From: Rathayibacter sp. SD072
Lineage (GTDB): Bacteria; Actinomycetota; Actinomycetes; Actinomycetales; Microbacteriaceae
Direction: 5' to 3'
Length of the DNA: 64,000 nucleotides
Assembly: GCF_017355185.1 (NCBI RefSeq)
Contig: NZ_JADILJ010000009.1
Span: forward strand, 42,120-106,119
Shown: in pieces, positions 8,521 through 17,165 of the stretch
How positions within the stretch are numbered: the first letter of the stretch is position 1
Layout of the letters: each line of letters begins with the position of its first letter
Translations under genes and position numbers: made by a program
The notes under the pieces: model-generated
Told to the model about the DNA's origin: nothing
The model's input: only the letters and a program-made list of their open reading frames with translations
The model's database searches: none

Positions 8521-9344
8521 CGGGCGGCCTCGACGACGGGGATGCCGGCGGGCGGCTCGACGGAGGTGTCGGCGGGGGTCGCCGGGGCCGTGCCGATCGA
8601 GGCGGCGAAGCGCCCGAGCTCGCGGGCGAGCTCCTCGGGCTCCGTGCGCGGGACCACGTGGCGGGAGCGGCCGAGCTCGAGCACGCGGGCGTCGGCGCAT
8701 GCGGCGGCGAGCCGTGCGCACCAGTCGCGCGTGCCGATCGGGTCGTCATGGCCGCGGACGATCATGACGGGCTGAGCGAGCACCGCGGCCCGGGCGACGA
8801 TCGGGTGGTGCAGCATCTCGGGGAGCTGGCGGAGGTACCAGCCGATTCCTCCGCGCAGGTAGTCGCCGAGGACCAGCGCGTCCACTCCGATCGGCTCGCC
8901 GAGGCAGTCGCGGGCGAGCGCGAGGCCCTGCCGGACTGCTCCGGGCCGTTCCGGATCGACGACGGGACCGATCAGCACCACGCCCTCGACGAGGTCGGGG
9001 GAGAGGGCGGCGAGCTCGACGGCGACCTGGGTGCCCATGGAGTGCCCGACGGCGATCGCGCGCGTGACGCCGCGATCCTCCAGCACCCGTGCGACGAACC
9101 GGGCGTGGTCGGCGATGCCGACGCGGCGCCGCGGCGAGCGGTTGGCTCCGAAGCCCGCGAGGTCGACGGCGACCACGCGGCCGTGCCGCCGCAGCGGGGC
9201 GACCAGGCGCGAGAACGTGCGGTGGGACATCCCGATGCCGTGGAGGAGCACGAAGGTGCGCGGCGCGTCGAGCGAGCCGACGGCGTACGAGCGCAGCTGC
9301 ACGCCGTCGACCTCGTGATGGACGGCGGAGACGCGGCGGGGCAT
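8517..9344 (-). CDS. Alpha/beta-fold hydrolase
   Basis: A 275-residue hydrolase with canonical features: oxyanion motif LLHGIGMS near 33-40, DLAGFGANRSP near 60, nucleophile elbow GHSMGTQ (Ser near residue 99), and Asp/His candidates in RGHDDPIG and GRSRHVVP. Its size fits the haloalkane dehalogenase/epoxide hydrolase/meta-cleavage hydrolase group; the substrate is unknown. Followed with 4-bp overlap by a second hydrolase, so both may act on linked steps. The start is ATG; no regulator is adjacent. Confidence 0.85.
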   Translation of the reverse strand: MPRRVSAVHHEVDGVQLRSYAVGSLDAPRTFVLLHGIGMSHRTFSRLVAPLRRHGRVVAVDLAGFGANRSPRRRVGIADHARFVARVLEDRGVTRAIAVGHSMGTQVAVELAALSPDLVEGVVLIGPVVDPERPGAVRQGLALARDCLGEPIGVDALVLGDYLRGGIGWYLRQLPEMLHHPIVARAAVLAQPVMIVRGHDDPIGTRDWCARLAAACADARVLELGRSRHVVPRTEPEELARELGRFAASIGTAPATPADTSVEPPAGIPVVEAAR

Positions 9345-9421
9345 TGCTCCAGGCTAGGCAGCCGGTGGCTGCGGCGCGCGGGGATGCGCGAGGGCGGTGG
9401 GGTGGGCTAGGAAGCTCGCGC

Positions 9422-9452
9422 TTGACATTCGCACTGATGTCAAGGTTGAGCA
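9422..9452 (+). promoter_or_regulatory. MerR-type promoter/operator of the MFS exporter
   Basis: TTGACAT (9422-9428) and ATGTCAA (9437-9443) form a perfect 7-bp dyad with 8-bp spacer, starting at a consensus -35 TTGACA. No good -10 lies 17 bp away. A 19-20-bp spacing, as in MerR-activated promoters, would put the start point at the ATG (9460). A similar arrangement precedes the monooxygenase. Confidence 0.65.
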
Positions 9453-9459
9453 TGGATCC

Positions 9460-10929
9460 ATGACCACTTCTCCCCGCATGCTCGCGCACCCTCCGCAGTC
9501 CGATCGACTCCGGAAGGGGGACGGGCTCGTCATCGGTCTGCTGATGGCGTCCACGTTCCTCGTGCTGCTCAACGAGATGCTCCTCGGCGTGGCCCTGCCG
9601 ACCCTCATCGTCGACCTCGGCGTCGGTCCGTCCGCCGGGCAGTGGCTGACGACGGGCTATCTGCTGACCCTCGCGGTCCTGATCCCCGCGACCGGCTTCG
9701 TGATGCGGCGCTTCCACCTGCGCGCGATCTTCCTGACCGCGCTGTCGGTGTTCATCGTCGGCACGGTCCTCGCGGCGGCGGCACCGGGTTTCGAGGTGCT
9801 CCTCGTCGGACGTCTCGTGCAGGCGGCGGGGACGGCTGTCTTCGTGCCGCTGCTGATGACGACGGCCATCCGGCTCGTCCCGGAGTCGCGGCGCGGCCGG
9901 ATCATGGCGATCGTCACGGCGGTCCCGGCCCTCGCACCCGCGGTGGGCCCCGCCGTCTCGGGCCTGGTGCTGACCTACCTGCCCTGGCGCTGGCTCTTCC
10001 TCCTCGTGCTGCCGCTCGCGGTGATCGCGCTCTTCGTCGGAGCGATGACGCTGAAGAACATCACCGCACCCGAACGGGCATCCCTCGATCTGCTGTCCCT
10101 GGTCCTGTCCGCGCTCGGCTTCGGGGGACTGGTGCTCGGGCTGTCCCTGATCGGGGAGTCCGCGTCCGGTCACGCGCCGCTGCCTCCCCTCGTCCCCGCA
10201 CTGATCGGGGTGGCGGGTGTGGGCTTGTTCGTCCTGCGCCAGGTGTCGCTCCGTCGACGGGGGAACGCACTTCTGGACATGCGCATCTTCAGGAGCAGGA
10301 CCTTCGTGGTCGCAGTGGTGATCATGCTGTTCGTCGCGATGAACGGATTCGGTGTCGCGCTCGTCATCCCGTTCGTTCTGACAGGAGCTCTGGGGCTGAG
10401 CACGCTGTCGGTCGGCTTGTTCCTGCTTCCCGGCGGCCTCGTCATCTCGGCCGTGTCCGCGCTCGGTGGCCGCGTCTACGACCGGTTCGGCCCCCTGCCC
10501 CTGGTGATCCCCGGATCGGTGATCTGGGCGGCGAGCATCTGGTTCCTCAGCACCCTGTCCGACGCCGACAGCGTCTGGACGTACCTGACCGGGTACCTCG
10601 TGATGATGGCGGCCCAGGCGATGATGTGGGGTCCGGCGACGACGCTGGCGTTGGGGGCCCTCCGCCCGGAGCTCTACCCCCACGGGAGTGCCGCCTTCAC
10701 GACGGTGCAGCAGCTCGCGGGCGCGGCGGGCGGCGCCGTCCTCGTCTCCGCCTACACGATCGGCTCGAACGCAGCGGACCCGGCGCGGCTGACCATCGCC
10801 GAGACCGTCTCCGCGGGAGAGGGCGCCTTCGTGACGGCCGGTGTCATCGCCGTCGCGGCCATCATCGGCACGCTGTTCATCGGACGGCGTCGTCGGGATC
10901 GTGGGTCCGAGGAGGATCCCTCCCGTTGA
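9460..10929 (+). CDS. MFS drug exporter, DHA2 (EmrB/QacA) family
   Basis: A 489-residue major facilitator with about 14 hydrophobic segments. TM1 carries LLNEMLLGVALPTLIVDLG, the DHA2 motif that normally reads LDxTIVNVALP. The acidic residue in TM1 is here Glu. Motif A-like GRLVQAAGTAVFVPLL follows, and motif C-like VPALAPAVGPAVSGLVL is near residue 155. It exports hydrophobic drugs or metabolites by proton antiport. The ATG at 9460 lies 38 nt from the start of a TTGACA box with a MerR-type dyad. A MerR gene follows, so the exporter is probably induced by that regulator's ligand. Confidence 0.9.
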   Translation: MTTSPRMLAHPPQSDRLRKGDGLVIGLLMASTFLVLLNEMLLGVALPTLIVDLGVGPSAGQWLTTGYLLTLAVLIPATGFVMRRFHLRAIFLTALSVFIVGTVLAAAAPGFEVLLVGRLVQAAGTAVFVPLLMTTAIRLVPESRRGRIMAIVTAVPALAPAVGPAVSGLVLTYLPWRWLFLLVLPLAVIALFVGAMTLKNITAPERASLDLLSLVLSALGFGGLVLGLSLIGESASGHAPLPPLVPALIGVAGVGLFVLRQVSLRRRGNALLDMRIFRSRTFVVAVVIMLFVAMNGFGVALVIPFVLTGALGLSTLSVGLFLLPGGLVISAVSALGGRVYDRFGPLPLVIPGSVIWAASIWFLSTLSDADSVWTYLTGYLVMMAAQAMMWGPATTLALGALRPELYPHGSAAFTTVQQLAGAAGGAVLVSAYTIGSNAADPARLTIAETVSAGEGAFVTAGVIAVAAIIGTLFIGRRRRDRGSEEDPSR

Positions 10930-10990
10930 AGGACGCGCGACGTTCCGCGTGCGCGCCGCAGGACTGCGACCGGGCGGTCTCTGCACCCGG

Positions 10991-11022
10991 TATCGAACGT
11001 TTCCAATAGTGTGAAGGTCGAG
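10991..11022 (+). promoter_or_regulatory. Candidate promoter/operator of the MerR gene
   Basis: The stretch GAACGTTTCCAATAGTGTG, followed by AAGGTCGAGGAG, resembles the region upstream of the monooxygenase (CCATTAGTGAGAACGTT), sharing a TAGTG-GA core. It may be the autoregulatory site of the MerR protein. The match is partial. Confidence 0.35.
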
Positions 11023-11036
11023 GAGAGAGGGAGATC

Positions 11037-11423
11037 GTGCGGATCGGAGAGCTGGCGAAGAAGACGGGGGTGCCGGCGCGCATGCTCCGCTACTACGAGG
11101 AGCAAGGGCTCATCTCGCCCCAGCGCCTCGAGAACGGGTACCGCGACTACGGCGATCACCTCGTGGACCGGGTGAACAAGATCCGCGGTCTCGTCGACAC
11201 CGGCATCCCCTCGCGCATCATCGTCGACATCCTCCCGTGCCTCGATCAGCCGCAGACGATCGTGGTCCGCGATCCCGAGCCAGGACTCCTCGACCTGCTG
11301 ACCGAGGAGCGGGACCGGATGTCGCAGAAGATCGACTTCCTGATCCAGAACCGCGACTCCGTCTCGCGGTACATCGAGGCTCTGGACGCCGCGCTGCAGG
11401 CGAAGACCGCTCGAGCGAGCTGA
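11037..11423 (+). CDS. MerR family transcriptional regulator
   Basis: A 128-residue MerR protein. The winged helix is MRIGELAKKTGVPARMLRYY at 1-20, followed by EEQGLISPQRLENGYRDY. A long dimerisation coiled coil runs from LLDLLTEERDRMSQK to about residue 115. The C-terminal sensor is minimal, with a single Cys in DILPCLDQ near residue 65, so no metal site of CueR/ZntR type is visible. GTG at 11037 follows AGGAGAGAGGGAG. It sits between the exporter and the monooxygenase, both preceded by MerR-like promoters, so it is probably their regulator. Confidence 0.88.
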   Translation: MRIGELAKKTGVPARMLRYYEEQGLISPQRLENGYRDYGDHLVDRVNKIRGLVDTGIPSRIIVDILPCLDQPQTIVVRDPEPGLLDLLTEERDRMSQKIDFLIQNRDSVSRYIEALDAALQAKTARAS

Positions 11424-11526
11424 ATCCGCGCCCGCTTCCGCCCACAGTCGCCGAGGTGCGAGCGGAGGCGGTGTCGTGCGGCACCGCGTCGCGGCGGTCC
11501 GCGGACGGATCCCGCGGTCGGCGCTC

Positions 11527-11557
11527 TTGACATTGCCATTAGTGAGAACGTTGCACG
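11527..11557 (+). promoter_or_regulatory. MerR-type promoter of the monooxygenase
   Basis: TTGACATTGCCATTAGTGAG starts 39 nt before the GTG at 11566, the same geometry as in front of the MFS gene. The first nine bases CTTGACATT are identical at both sites. The dyad is less perfect than at 9422. Leaderless transcription is likely because there is no Shine-Dalgarno sequence. Confidence 0.55.
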
Positions 11558-11565
11558 ATGGAACC

Positions 11566-12906
11566 GTGACCAGCTCGTCCTCCTCCTCTCGCACCGGCAT
11601 GCTCCTCGGCCTCCAGTTCGGCAACGGCTACGGCTCGCAGCCCGACTCCTGGCGGATGCCCGGTGTCGACAGCGCCGGCTACACCGACTTCGATGCGATG
11701 GCGCGCCACGCTCGAGCGGCGGAGCGCGGTCTGCTCGACTTCCTGTTCCTGCCGGACGGACTCGGGCTCGAGGACGATCTCGATCGCCATCCGCCGAAGT
11801 TCTCGATGGAGCCGATCCTCACCCTCGCCGCGATCGCGCGCGCGACGAGCCGCATCGGGCTCGTGATGACCGCCTCGTCCACCTATAACGACGCCTACTC
11901 CCTCGCCCGGCAGCTGAAGACGCTCGACGTGATGAGCCACGGCCGCGTCGGCTGGAACGCTGTTCCCACCAGCGGGGAGCTGGCTGCGGGCAACTTCGGC
12001 AGGGCGGCGCTGGGGCGCCAGGAGAAGTACGAGCGTCTGCACGAGATGGTGCAGATCATGCAGGGCCTCTGGGGGAGCTGGGGCGAGGACGCCTGGATCG
12101 AGGACGCCGAGACCGGGCGCTTCGCCGATGCGTCGAAGGTGCGCGCCGTGAACATGGCGGGTCGTCACGTCGCCTCCCGGGGACCCCTGGCGATCCCTCC
12201 GTCGGAGCAGGGGCAGCCGGTGATCTTCCAGGCCGGCGGCGGCGGCAACGGCGCAGCTGTCGCAGGGCGTTACGCGAACGGCGTCATCGGCGCCGCCTTC
12301 AGCATCGAGGACGCACGGGCGCAGCGCACGATGCTCCGCCGCGCCGCCGCCGACGCCGGACGCGACCCCGACGAGGTGAAGTTCTTCGCCGGAGTGATGC
12401 CCGCACTCGGACGGGACCGCCGCGACGCCCTCGACCGGCGCCTGCTCCTCGGGCGGGACACCCTCCCGCAGCGCGTGCCCTACCTCGGCCTCCTGCTGAA
12501 CCTGCACCTGACCGAGGAGCGACTCGACACGCCCCTCACCCCCGCCGAGCTCGTCGCCGCACGGCCGAGCCCCGGCGACCCCCGCGCGGGCCGGGCTCTC
12601 GAGGTCGCCCGGGAGGGCTGGACCGTGCGCGAGATCCTCGCCCACGGGGTCATCGACTACCACCCGACTCCGGTCGGATCGGCGGCGGACATCGCCGACC
12701 ACCTGCAGGAGTGGTACGAAGCCGGCGCGGTCGACGGATTCTGGGTCTCGGTCGACGTCTACGAGGACGGAGTCGACGCCTTCGTCGACCAGGTCGTCCC
12801 GGTCCTGCAGGACCGCGGCCTCTTCCACCGCGAGTACGAGGGCACCACGCTCCGCGACCACCTCGGCGCCCCTCACCAGTACGGCCTCGACCCCCGCCTC
12901 TCCTAG
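11566..12906 (+). CDS. NtaA/DmoA family FMN-dependent monooxygenase
   Basis: A 446-residue luciferase-like (LLM) flavin enzyme of the NtaA/SnaA/DszA/DmoA group. Seen: GLQFGNGYGSQPDSWR at the N-terminus, FLFLPDG, IGLVMTASSTYNDAYSLARQ (near 100), DVMSHGRVGWNAVPT and GQPVIFQAGGG near 220. The C-terminal IDYHPTPVGSAADIADHLQEW and GFWVSVDVY segments are typical of the group. Family members use reduced FMN from a separate reductase to oxidise aminopolycarboxylates, dimethylsulfide, antibiotics or thiophenes. GTG at 11566 is chosen from the promoter position. No flavin reductase is adjacent. The substrate is unknown. Confidence 0.88.
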   Translation: MTSSSSSSRTGMLLGLQFGNGYGSQPDSWRMPGVDSAGYTDFDAMARHARAAERGLLDFLFLPDGLGLEDDLDRHPPKFSMEPILTLAAIARATSRIGLVMTASSTYNDAYSLARQLKTLDVMSHGRVGWNAVPTSGELAAGNFGRAALGRQEKYERLHEMVQIMQGLWGSWGEDAWIEDAETGRFADASKVRAVNMAGRHVASRGPLAIPPSEQGQPVIFQAGGGGNGAAVAGRYANGVIGAAFSIEDARAQRTMLRRAAADAGRDPDEVKFFAGVMPALGRDRRDALDRRLLLGRDTLPQRVPYLGLLLNLHLTEERLDTPLTPAELVAARPSPGDPRAGRALEVAREGWTVREILAHGVIDYHPTPVGSAADIADHLQEWYEAGAVDGFWVSVDVYEDGVDAFVDQVVPVLQDRGLFHREYEGTTLRDHLGAPHQYGLDPRLS

Positions 12907-13006
12907 GGGCGACGGGTCCTGCGACCCGACCCTGGGGCGCCGACCGGTACCGCGACCAGCACACACCCATTACCAGCACCACGATCACGACACGAAGGAG
13001 ACGGAC

Positions 13007-13714
13007 ATGAAGCGCATCGGCATCATCGGCGGCGGAGACATCGGAAGCGGGATCGCCCGCCTGGCGATCGCCGCCGGTCACGAGGTGCTCATCGCGAACT
13101 CGCGCGGACCGGAGTCCCTCCGCGACCTCATCGACGAACTCGGTCCGAACGCTCGGTCGGGCGACGTGCTCGAGGCCGCGACGTTCGGGGACATCACGGT
13201 CCTCGCCGTGCCGCTGGGCGCCTACCGGGCGCTCCCCGAGGGCGCCCTCGCCGGGAGGACCGTCCTCTCCACCGGCAACTACTACCCCCACCGCGACGGA
13301 CGCATCGCCCGCCTCGACGCCCTCGAGCTGACGACCGCCGAGCTCGAGCAGGAGCTGCTGCCCGGCGCGATCGTCATCAAGGCCTTCACCAACATCCTCG
13401 CTCACCACATCCCCTCCCTCGCCGGGTCCTCGCCCCGCACCGCCCTCGCGGTCTCCGGCGACGACGAGCAGGGCAAGGCCGCCGCCGCGGCCCTCGTCGA
13501 CGACCTCGGCTTCGAGCCGGTCGACGCGGGGACGCTGGCCCAGTCGTGGCGCACCGAGCCCGAGTCCGGCGCCTACACGCCCCTCTACGCCGCCGACCCC
13601 GAGGGCTTGGCGAAGGACTACCTGGCGGACCGGGGGGCGCCCGTGTCGGCGGACCGGCTCCGCGAGCTCATCGCCGCTTCCCACCGAGCGGACGTCGCGG
13701 CTCGGACGTTCTGA
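13007..13714 (+). CDS. NADP-binding oxidoreductase, F420-dependent NADP reductase-like
   Basis: A 235-residue Rossmann protein. GIIGGGDIGSGIARLA (residues 5-20) is the dinucleotide loop and ANSRGPESL (30-38) suits the NADP 2'-phosphate. LSTGNYYPHRDGR and IKAFTNILAHHIPSLA match the coenzyme F420-dependent NADP oxidoreductase-like (PF03807) family. ATG follows GAAGGAG. It lies 100 bp after the flavin monooxygenase and may supply or use reducing equivalents in that pathway. Whether it binds F420 or simply reduces a small substrate is uncertain. Confidence 0.78.
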   Translation: MKRIGIIGGGDIGSGIARLAIAAGHEVLIANSRGPESLRDLIDELGPNARSGDVLEAATFGDITVLAVPLGAYRALPEGALAGRTVLSTGNYYPHRDGRIARLDALELTTAELEQELLPGAIVIKAFTNILAHHIPSLAGSSPRTALAVSGDDEQGKAAAAALVDDLGFEPVDAGTLAQSWRTEPESGAYTPLYAADPEGLAKDYLADRGAPVSADRLRELIAASHRADVAARTF

Positions 13715-13749
13715 CCGGCCGGAGCGGCTGCGCAGCCGAGGGCGCACCG

Positions 13750-13923
13750 GTGAGCGACAGGCGGAGCACTCTCCTCACCGGCGCCGCCCGTGGAATCGTC
13801 CTCTCCACCGCGCACACGTTCGCAGCCGGAGGCGCGAGGGCGTGCTCGCGACACTGCGGTGCATCGCGCAGCCCGGACACCGCCGACTCGGGAGCGGAGG
13901 CCTCGCCCGCGTTCTCGACGTGA
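13750..13923 (+). pseudogene. N-terminal remnant of a short-chain dehydrogenase
   Basis: From a GTG at 13750 the frame reads STLLTGAARGIVLSTAHTFA, resembling the SDR cofactor loop TGxxxGIG and the following helix, then AAGGARA. The second glycine of the loop is lost (GIV), and the similarity ends after about 30 residues. The frame stops at 13923. It is probably a decayed SDR gene at the end of the monooxygenase cluster. A chance match is possible. Confidence 0.45.
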
Positions 13924-14245
13924 GCTCTCCGGGATCGTCCCGCCGGGACATCACGAGGGCGAGGGCGTGGTGCAGGTCGCGGGCCCATCCGGAGACTCGG
14001 TGGTAGGTGGTTCCACTCACCGCGGCGGTGTGCGGCGGCCGTCGACGACGCCGTCGGATCGTGCACACCGCCGCCGCGGCGGGCTCGAGGCGGGTCGGCT
14101 GTGCACCGGACCCCCCCGAACGGGTCCCTCGGGCTGCCTGTGAATCCACCAAGATGAGACGCCTCCCCCGATGGACGCGGTCTCGACGCACTCGGACTCT
14201 GCAGGCGCAGCACCACCACCCGATCGCACGCCCTGGAGTCCCGAC
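13924..14245. other. Non-coding or decayed interval
   Basis: About 320 bp with no convincing gene on either strand. The frames present are Arg/Pro-rich and lack start signals or family motifs. It separates the SDR remnant from the secreted repeat protein and may contain the latter's promoter, but no clear -35/-10 pair was seen. Confidence 0.4.
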
Positions 14246-16906
14246 ATGCCCTCGTTCCGTCCTGCCCGCTCGCGGGTCCTCGCCCTCGCCACCGCCCTCG
14301 CGGTCGGCTTCGGCGTCCTCGTGGCTCCGGCCGCCGTCGCGGCGGCCGCCGAGCCGCCGACCGCGGTCGCGGGTGCCTGGCACACCGAGGAGCCTGCCGC
14401 GCGCCTCGCCGGGCCGGAGGCCGCCGCTCCCCAGGCGCTCGCCGCAGTCGCGCCTCCTGCGAACGACCTGCGCGAGAACGCGACGGTCGTCGCGAGCCTG
14501 CCGTTCTCGACTTACGCCCCGTACGCGGGCGCGACCTTGTCCGAGGGTGAGGACTCGACCTGCAGGACGACGGATCCGGACTACTCGGAGTTCTTCACCC
14601 AGGGGTACGGCTCGACCTGGTACAAGTTCGTCTCGACGAAGAGGCAGACCCTGACCTTCGGTGGTTCGGCCCCTCGGTCGGCGACGATCGTCAGCGCCTT
14701 CATCGACGGGCCGATCGTGGACGGTGCTCGTCTCAGCTGCTCCGAAACGGGGTACCGCGACCAGAACCACGTCCAAGCAGTGGCCGGGCAGACCTACTAC
14801 TTCCAGGTCAGCGTCGATCACTACTCGACCGAGACCGAGGGCCCCGCGGACGCTCAGTTCTTCCTCTCCGCCAGCGCCCCGATCCTGAACACCACCTACT
14901 CGTCGGCCACCGCGGTCACGACACTGCCGACGACGATCGCGGGTACCACCCTCACGATCGACAACAACTGGTACGAGCCTTACGCCGGATGCGATCTCAA
15001 TCCCTTCATGGGCTCGGTCTGGTACAAGTACCGAGCAGCGTCCAATGGAAGCGTCAGGGCGGATCTCGGCGACAGCTTCTCTCCGATGAACGTCGCCGTC
15101 TTCGACTCCGACGGGGTGACTCCGGGTCGCATGCTCGACTGCAGCGAGCAGTCCGCCGAGCCCGGGTACTCCGACTACTCGGACGCGCGCGCCAACGTCG
15201 AATTCGCCGTGGCAGCAGGCAAGACCTACTTCCTTCAGGTGGCCAACTTCGACTTCTACGAGGGTGACTTCGAGTTGGAGCTGACGAACGTCGGCACCCT
15301 CACCTCTCCGACTCCGAGCATCACCGGCTCCGGTGCTGTCGGTGACACTCTGACCGCCGTGCCCGGCGCCTGGGGCCCTCAGCCCGTCGCGCTGAGCTAC
15401 CAGTGGCTGAACAACGGCTACCCGATCGAGGGTGCGACCGGCTCGCAGTACGTCGTCCCCGACTACTCCAGCGGCACCTTGAGCGTCGAGGTCACCGGCA
15501 CGAAGGCCGGCTACGCGGAGGCGACACGCACCAGCGCCGCCGTCGCCGTCACCCTCGGCTCGCTCACCAACTCCGTGCCGACCGTCACCGGTTCCTCCTC
15601 GGTCGGCGGCACCCTGACGGCGAACCCGGGCAACTGGGGCCCGGCGCCGGTCACCCTCTCGTACCAGTGGAAGCGCAACGGCACCGCGATCACCGGTGCC
15701 ACCAGGAGCACCTACGTCGTCGCGTCGGCCGACTCCGGCACCGCGCTCACCGTCAGCGTGACGGGAACGAAGCAGGGCTACACGACGGCCACCCGGACCA
15801 GTGCCGCGGTGCAGGTCGGCCTGCCGCTGATGACGCTGATGCCCACTCCGACGATCTCGGGCTCGACCATCGTCGGCTCGACCCTCACGGCCAACCCGGG
15901 CACCTGGGATGCGGGCACCGTGCTCACGTATCAGTGGAAGAAGAACGGCGGGGTCTACCTCTCGGGAGCCACCGCGAAGACCTACGTCCTGAAGGCGGCC
16001 GACGCCGGGGCGACGCTCACCGTGTCCGTCACCGGCACCAAGCCCGGGTTCTCGCCCGCCACGAAGACGAGCGCCACGACCGCGGCCGTCGCGAACGGCG
16101 CCGTGCTCACCGGGCCCATCCCGACGATCACCGGCACGGCGACCGTGGGGCAGAAGCTGACCGCTGTTCCCGGAACCTGGGCTCCCGCGCCGGTGACCCT
16201 CGCGTACCAGTGGAAGCGCGCTGGAGTCGCGATCAGCGGAGCCACTGCGTCCACCTACACGCTCGTCGCCGCCGATGCGGGTGCGGCGATCACGGTGAGC
16301 GTCACCGGGACCAAGACCGGCTACTCCGCTCTGACGAAGACCAGCACCGCGACCACGGTCAAGGCCGCGCTGCAGACCCTCATGCCCACCCCGACCATCA
16401 CCGGCACCAAGACCGTCGGCGCAACCCTCACCGCGAATCCCGGCACCTGGGACGCGGGGACCACGCTCACGTACCAGTGGAAGAAGAACGGCGGCACTTA
16501 CATCACCGGCGCCACCTCGAAGACCTACGTCCTCAAGGGAACCGACGCAGGCGCCACGATCACCGTCTCGGTCACCTCGACCAAGCCCGGCTTCGCGCCG
16601 GCGACGAAGACGAGCGCCGCCACGGCGACGGTCGCGAAGGGAACGCTGACCGGCGCGACCCCGACGATCTCGGGCACCGCGAGGGTCGGCTACACCCTCA
16701 CCGCGGCCCCGGCCGCATGGACGCCGTCACCCGTCACCCTGAGCTACCAGTGGTACCGCGGCACGACCGCGATCACCGGAGCGACGGCGGCGACCTACAA
16801 GCTCGTCACCGCCGACAAGGCCGCGTCGATCACCGTCAAGGTCACCGGCACGAAGGTCGGCTACACGACCCTCGTCAAGACGAGCGCGGCGGTCAAGCCG
16901 AGCTGA
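14246..16906 (+). CDS. Large secreted protein with six Ig-like repeats
   Basis: An 886-residue exported protein. A Sec signal peptide spans residues 1-35 (RPARSRVLALATALAVGFGV, then VAAAAEPP). Two related beta-rich domains follow. The first begins PPANDLRENATVV and contains GSTWYKFVS; the second begins with SATAVTTLP and contains GSVWYKYRA. They resemble PPC-type prepeptidase domains. From about residue 350 there are six repeats of about 85 residues of the form PTITGTxxVGxTLTAxPGTW...YQWKxNG...TVSVTGTKxGY. There is no LPXTG anchor. It is probably an adhesin or surface-binding protein. ATG at 14246 starts the signal peptide; an upstream ATG at 14171 would add an unlikely tail. Confidence 0.85.
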   Translation: MPSFRPARSRVLALATALAVGFGVLVAPAAVAAAAEPPTAVAGAWHTEEPAARLAGPEAAAPQALAAVAPPANDLRENATVVASLPFSTYAPYAGATLSEGEDSTCRTTDPDYSEFFTQGYGSTWYKFVSTKRQTLTFGGSAPRSATIVSAFIDGPIVDGARLSCSETGYRDQNHVQAVAGQTYYFQVSVDHYSTETEGPADAQFFLSASAPILNTTYSSATAVTTLPTTIAGTTLTIDNNWYEPYAGCDLNPFMGSVWYKYRAASNGSVRADLGDSFSPMNVAVFDSDGVTPGRMLDCSEQSAEPGYSDYSDARANVEFAVAAGKTYFLQVANFDFYEGDFELELTNVGTLTSPTPSITGSGAVGDTLTAVPGAWGPQPVALSYQWLNNGYPIEGATGSQYVVPDYSSGTLSVEVTGTKAGYAEATRTSAAVAVTLGSLTNSVPTVTGSSSVGGTLTANPGNWGPAPVTLSYQWKRNGTAITGATRSTYVVASADSGTALTVSVTGTKQGYTTATRTSAAVQVGLPLMTLMPTPTISGSTIVGSTLTANPGTWDAGTVLTYQWKKNGGVYLSGATAKTYVLKAADAGATLTVSVTGTKPGFSPATKTSATTAAVANGAVLTGPIPTITGTATVGQKLTAVPGTWAPAPVTLAYQWKRAGVAISGATASTYTLVAADAGAAITVSVTGTKTGYSALTKTSTATTVKAALQTLMPTPTITGTKTVGATLTANPGTWDAGTTLTYQWKKNGGTYITGATSKTYVLKGTDAGATITVSVTSTKPGFAPATKTSAATATVAKGTLTGATPTISGTARVGYTLTAAPAAWTPSPVTLSYQWYRGTTAITGATAATYKLVTADKAASITVKVTGTKVGYTTLVKTSAAVKPS

Positions 16907-16910
16907 TCGA

Positions 16911-16945
16911 CGGAGGCGTGCGCTGCGCGAGCGCGCACGCCTCCG
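16911..16945 (+). terminator. Hairpin terminator after the Ig-repeat protein
   Basis: A perfect 13-bp stem, CGGAGGCGTGCGC at 16911 and GCGCACGCCTCCG at 16933, with a 9-nt loop. It begins 4 bp after the stop codon. Confidence 0.8.
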
Positions 16946-17039
16946 TCCTCCGTCCCGCTGCGAAGTGGCATCCCCGCAAGCCGGTCGTCCTGTCGAGCTC
17001 GCGGGCTCCACTCGGCGGGCTGAGCGTCACGAGCCGCTG

Positions 17040-17165
17040 CGGAGAGCTTCGTTCATCGACCGGGCGGAGCGGAATCCGGAGCGTCGCGGGGATCCCCGCT
17101 CGACCCTCGACTGCAGGTCGAGGCGCATCGGAGCGAGGCGGACGCGCGCCGCAAGGATCGCGGAC
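17040..17165 (-). pseudogene. Remnant of an AraC-type C-terminal HTH
   Basis: On the minus strand the frame reads PRRSGFRSARSMNEALRSGS, closely matching ARRSGFSSTRMMKDAFRRDA at the end of the intact AraC gene 240 bp away. DNA identity is visible over about 40 bp (both contain TTCATC and GGAATCCGGAGCG-like words). Upstream, ILAARVRLA parallels ILLARALLE. There is no start or complete domain, so it is a broken second copy. The rest of 16946-17396 holds no recognisable gene. Confidence 0.5.

Noticed and set aside
12913..12928. Terminator CGGGTC-CTGC-GACCCG after the monooxygenase
   Set aside because: The stem is only 6 bp, and the reductase gene follows closely in the same direction, so it was not listed as a terminator.
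13935..14020. Possible minus-strand peptide TYHRVSGWARDLHHALAL
   Set aside because: It looks protein-like over about 20 residues, but no family, start or stop context supports a gene.
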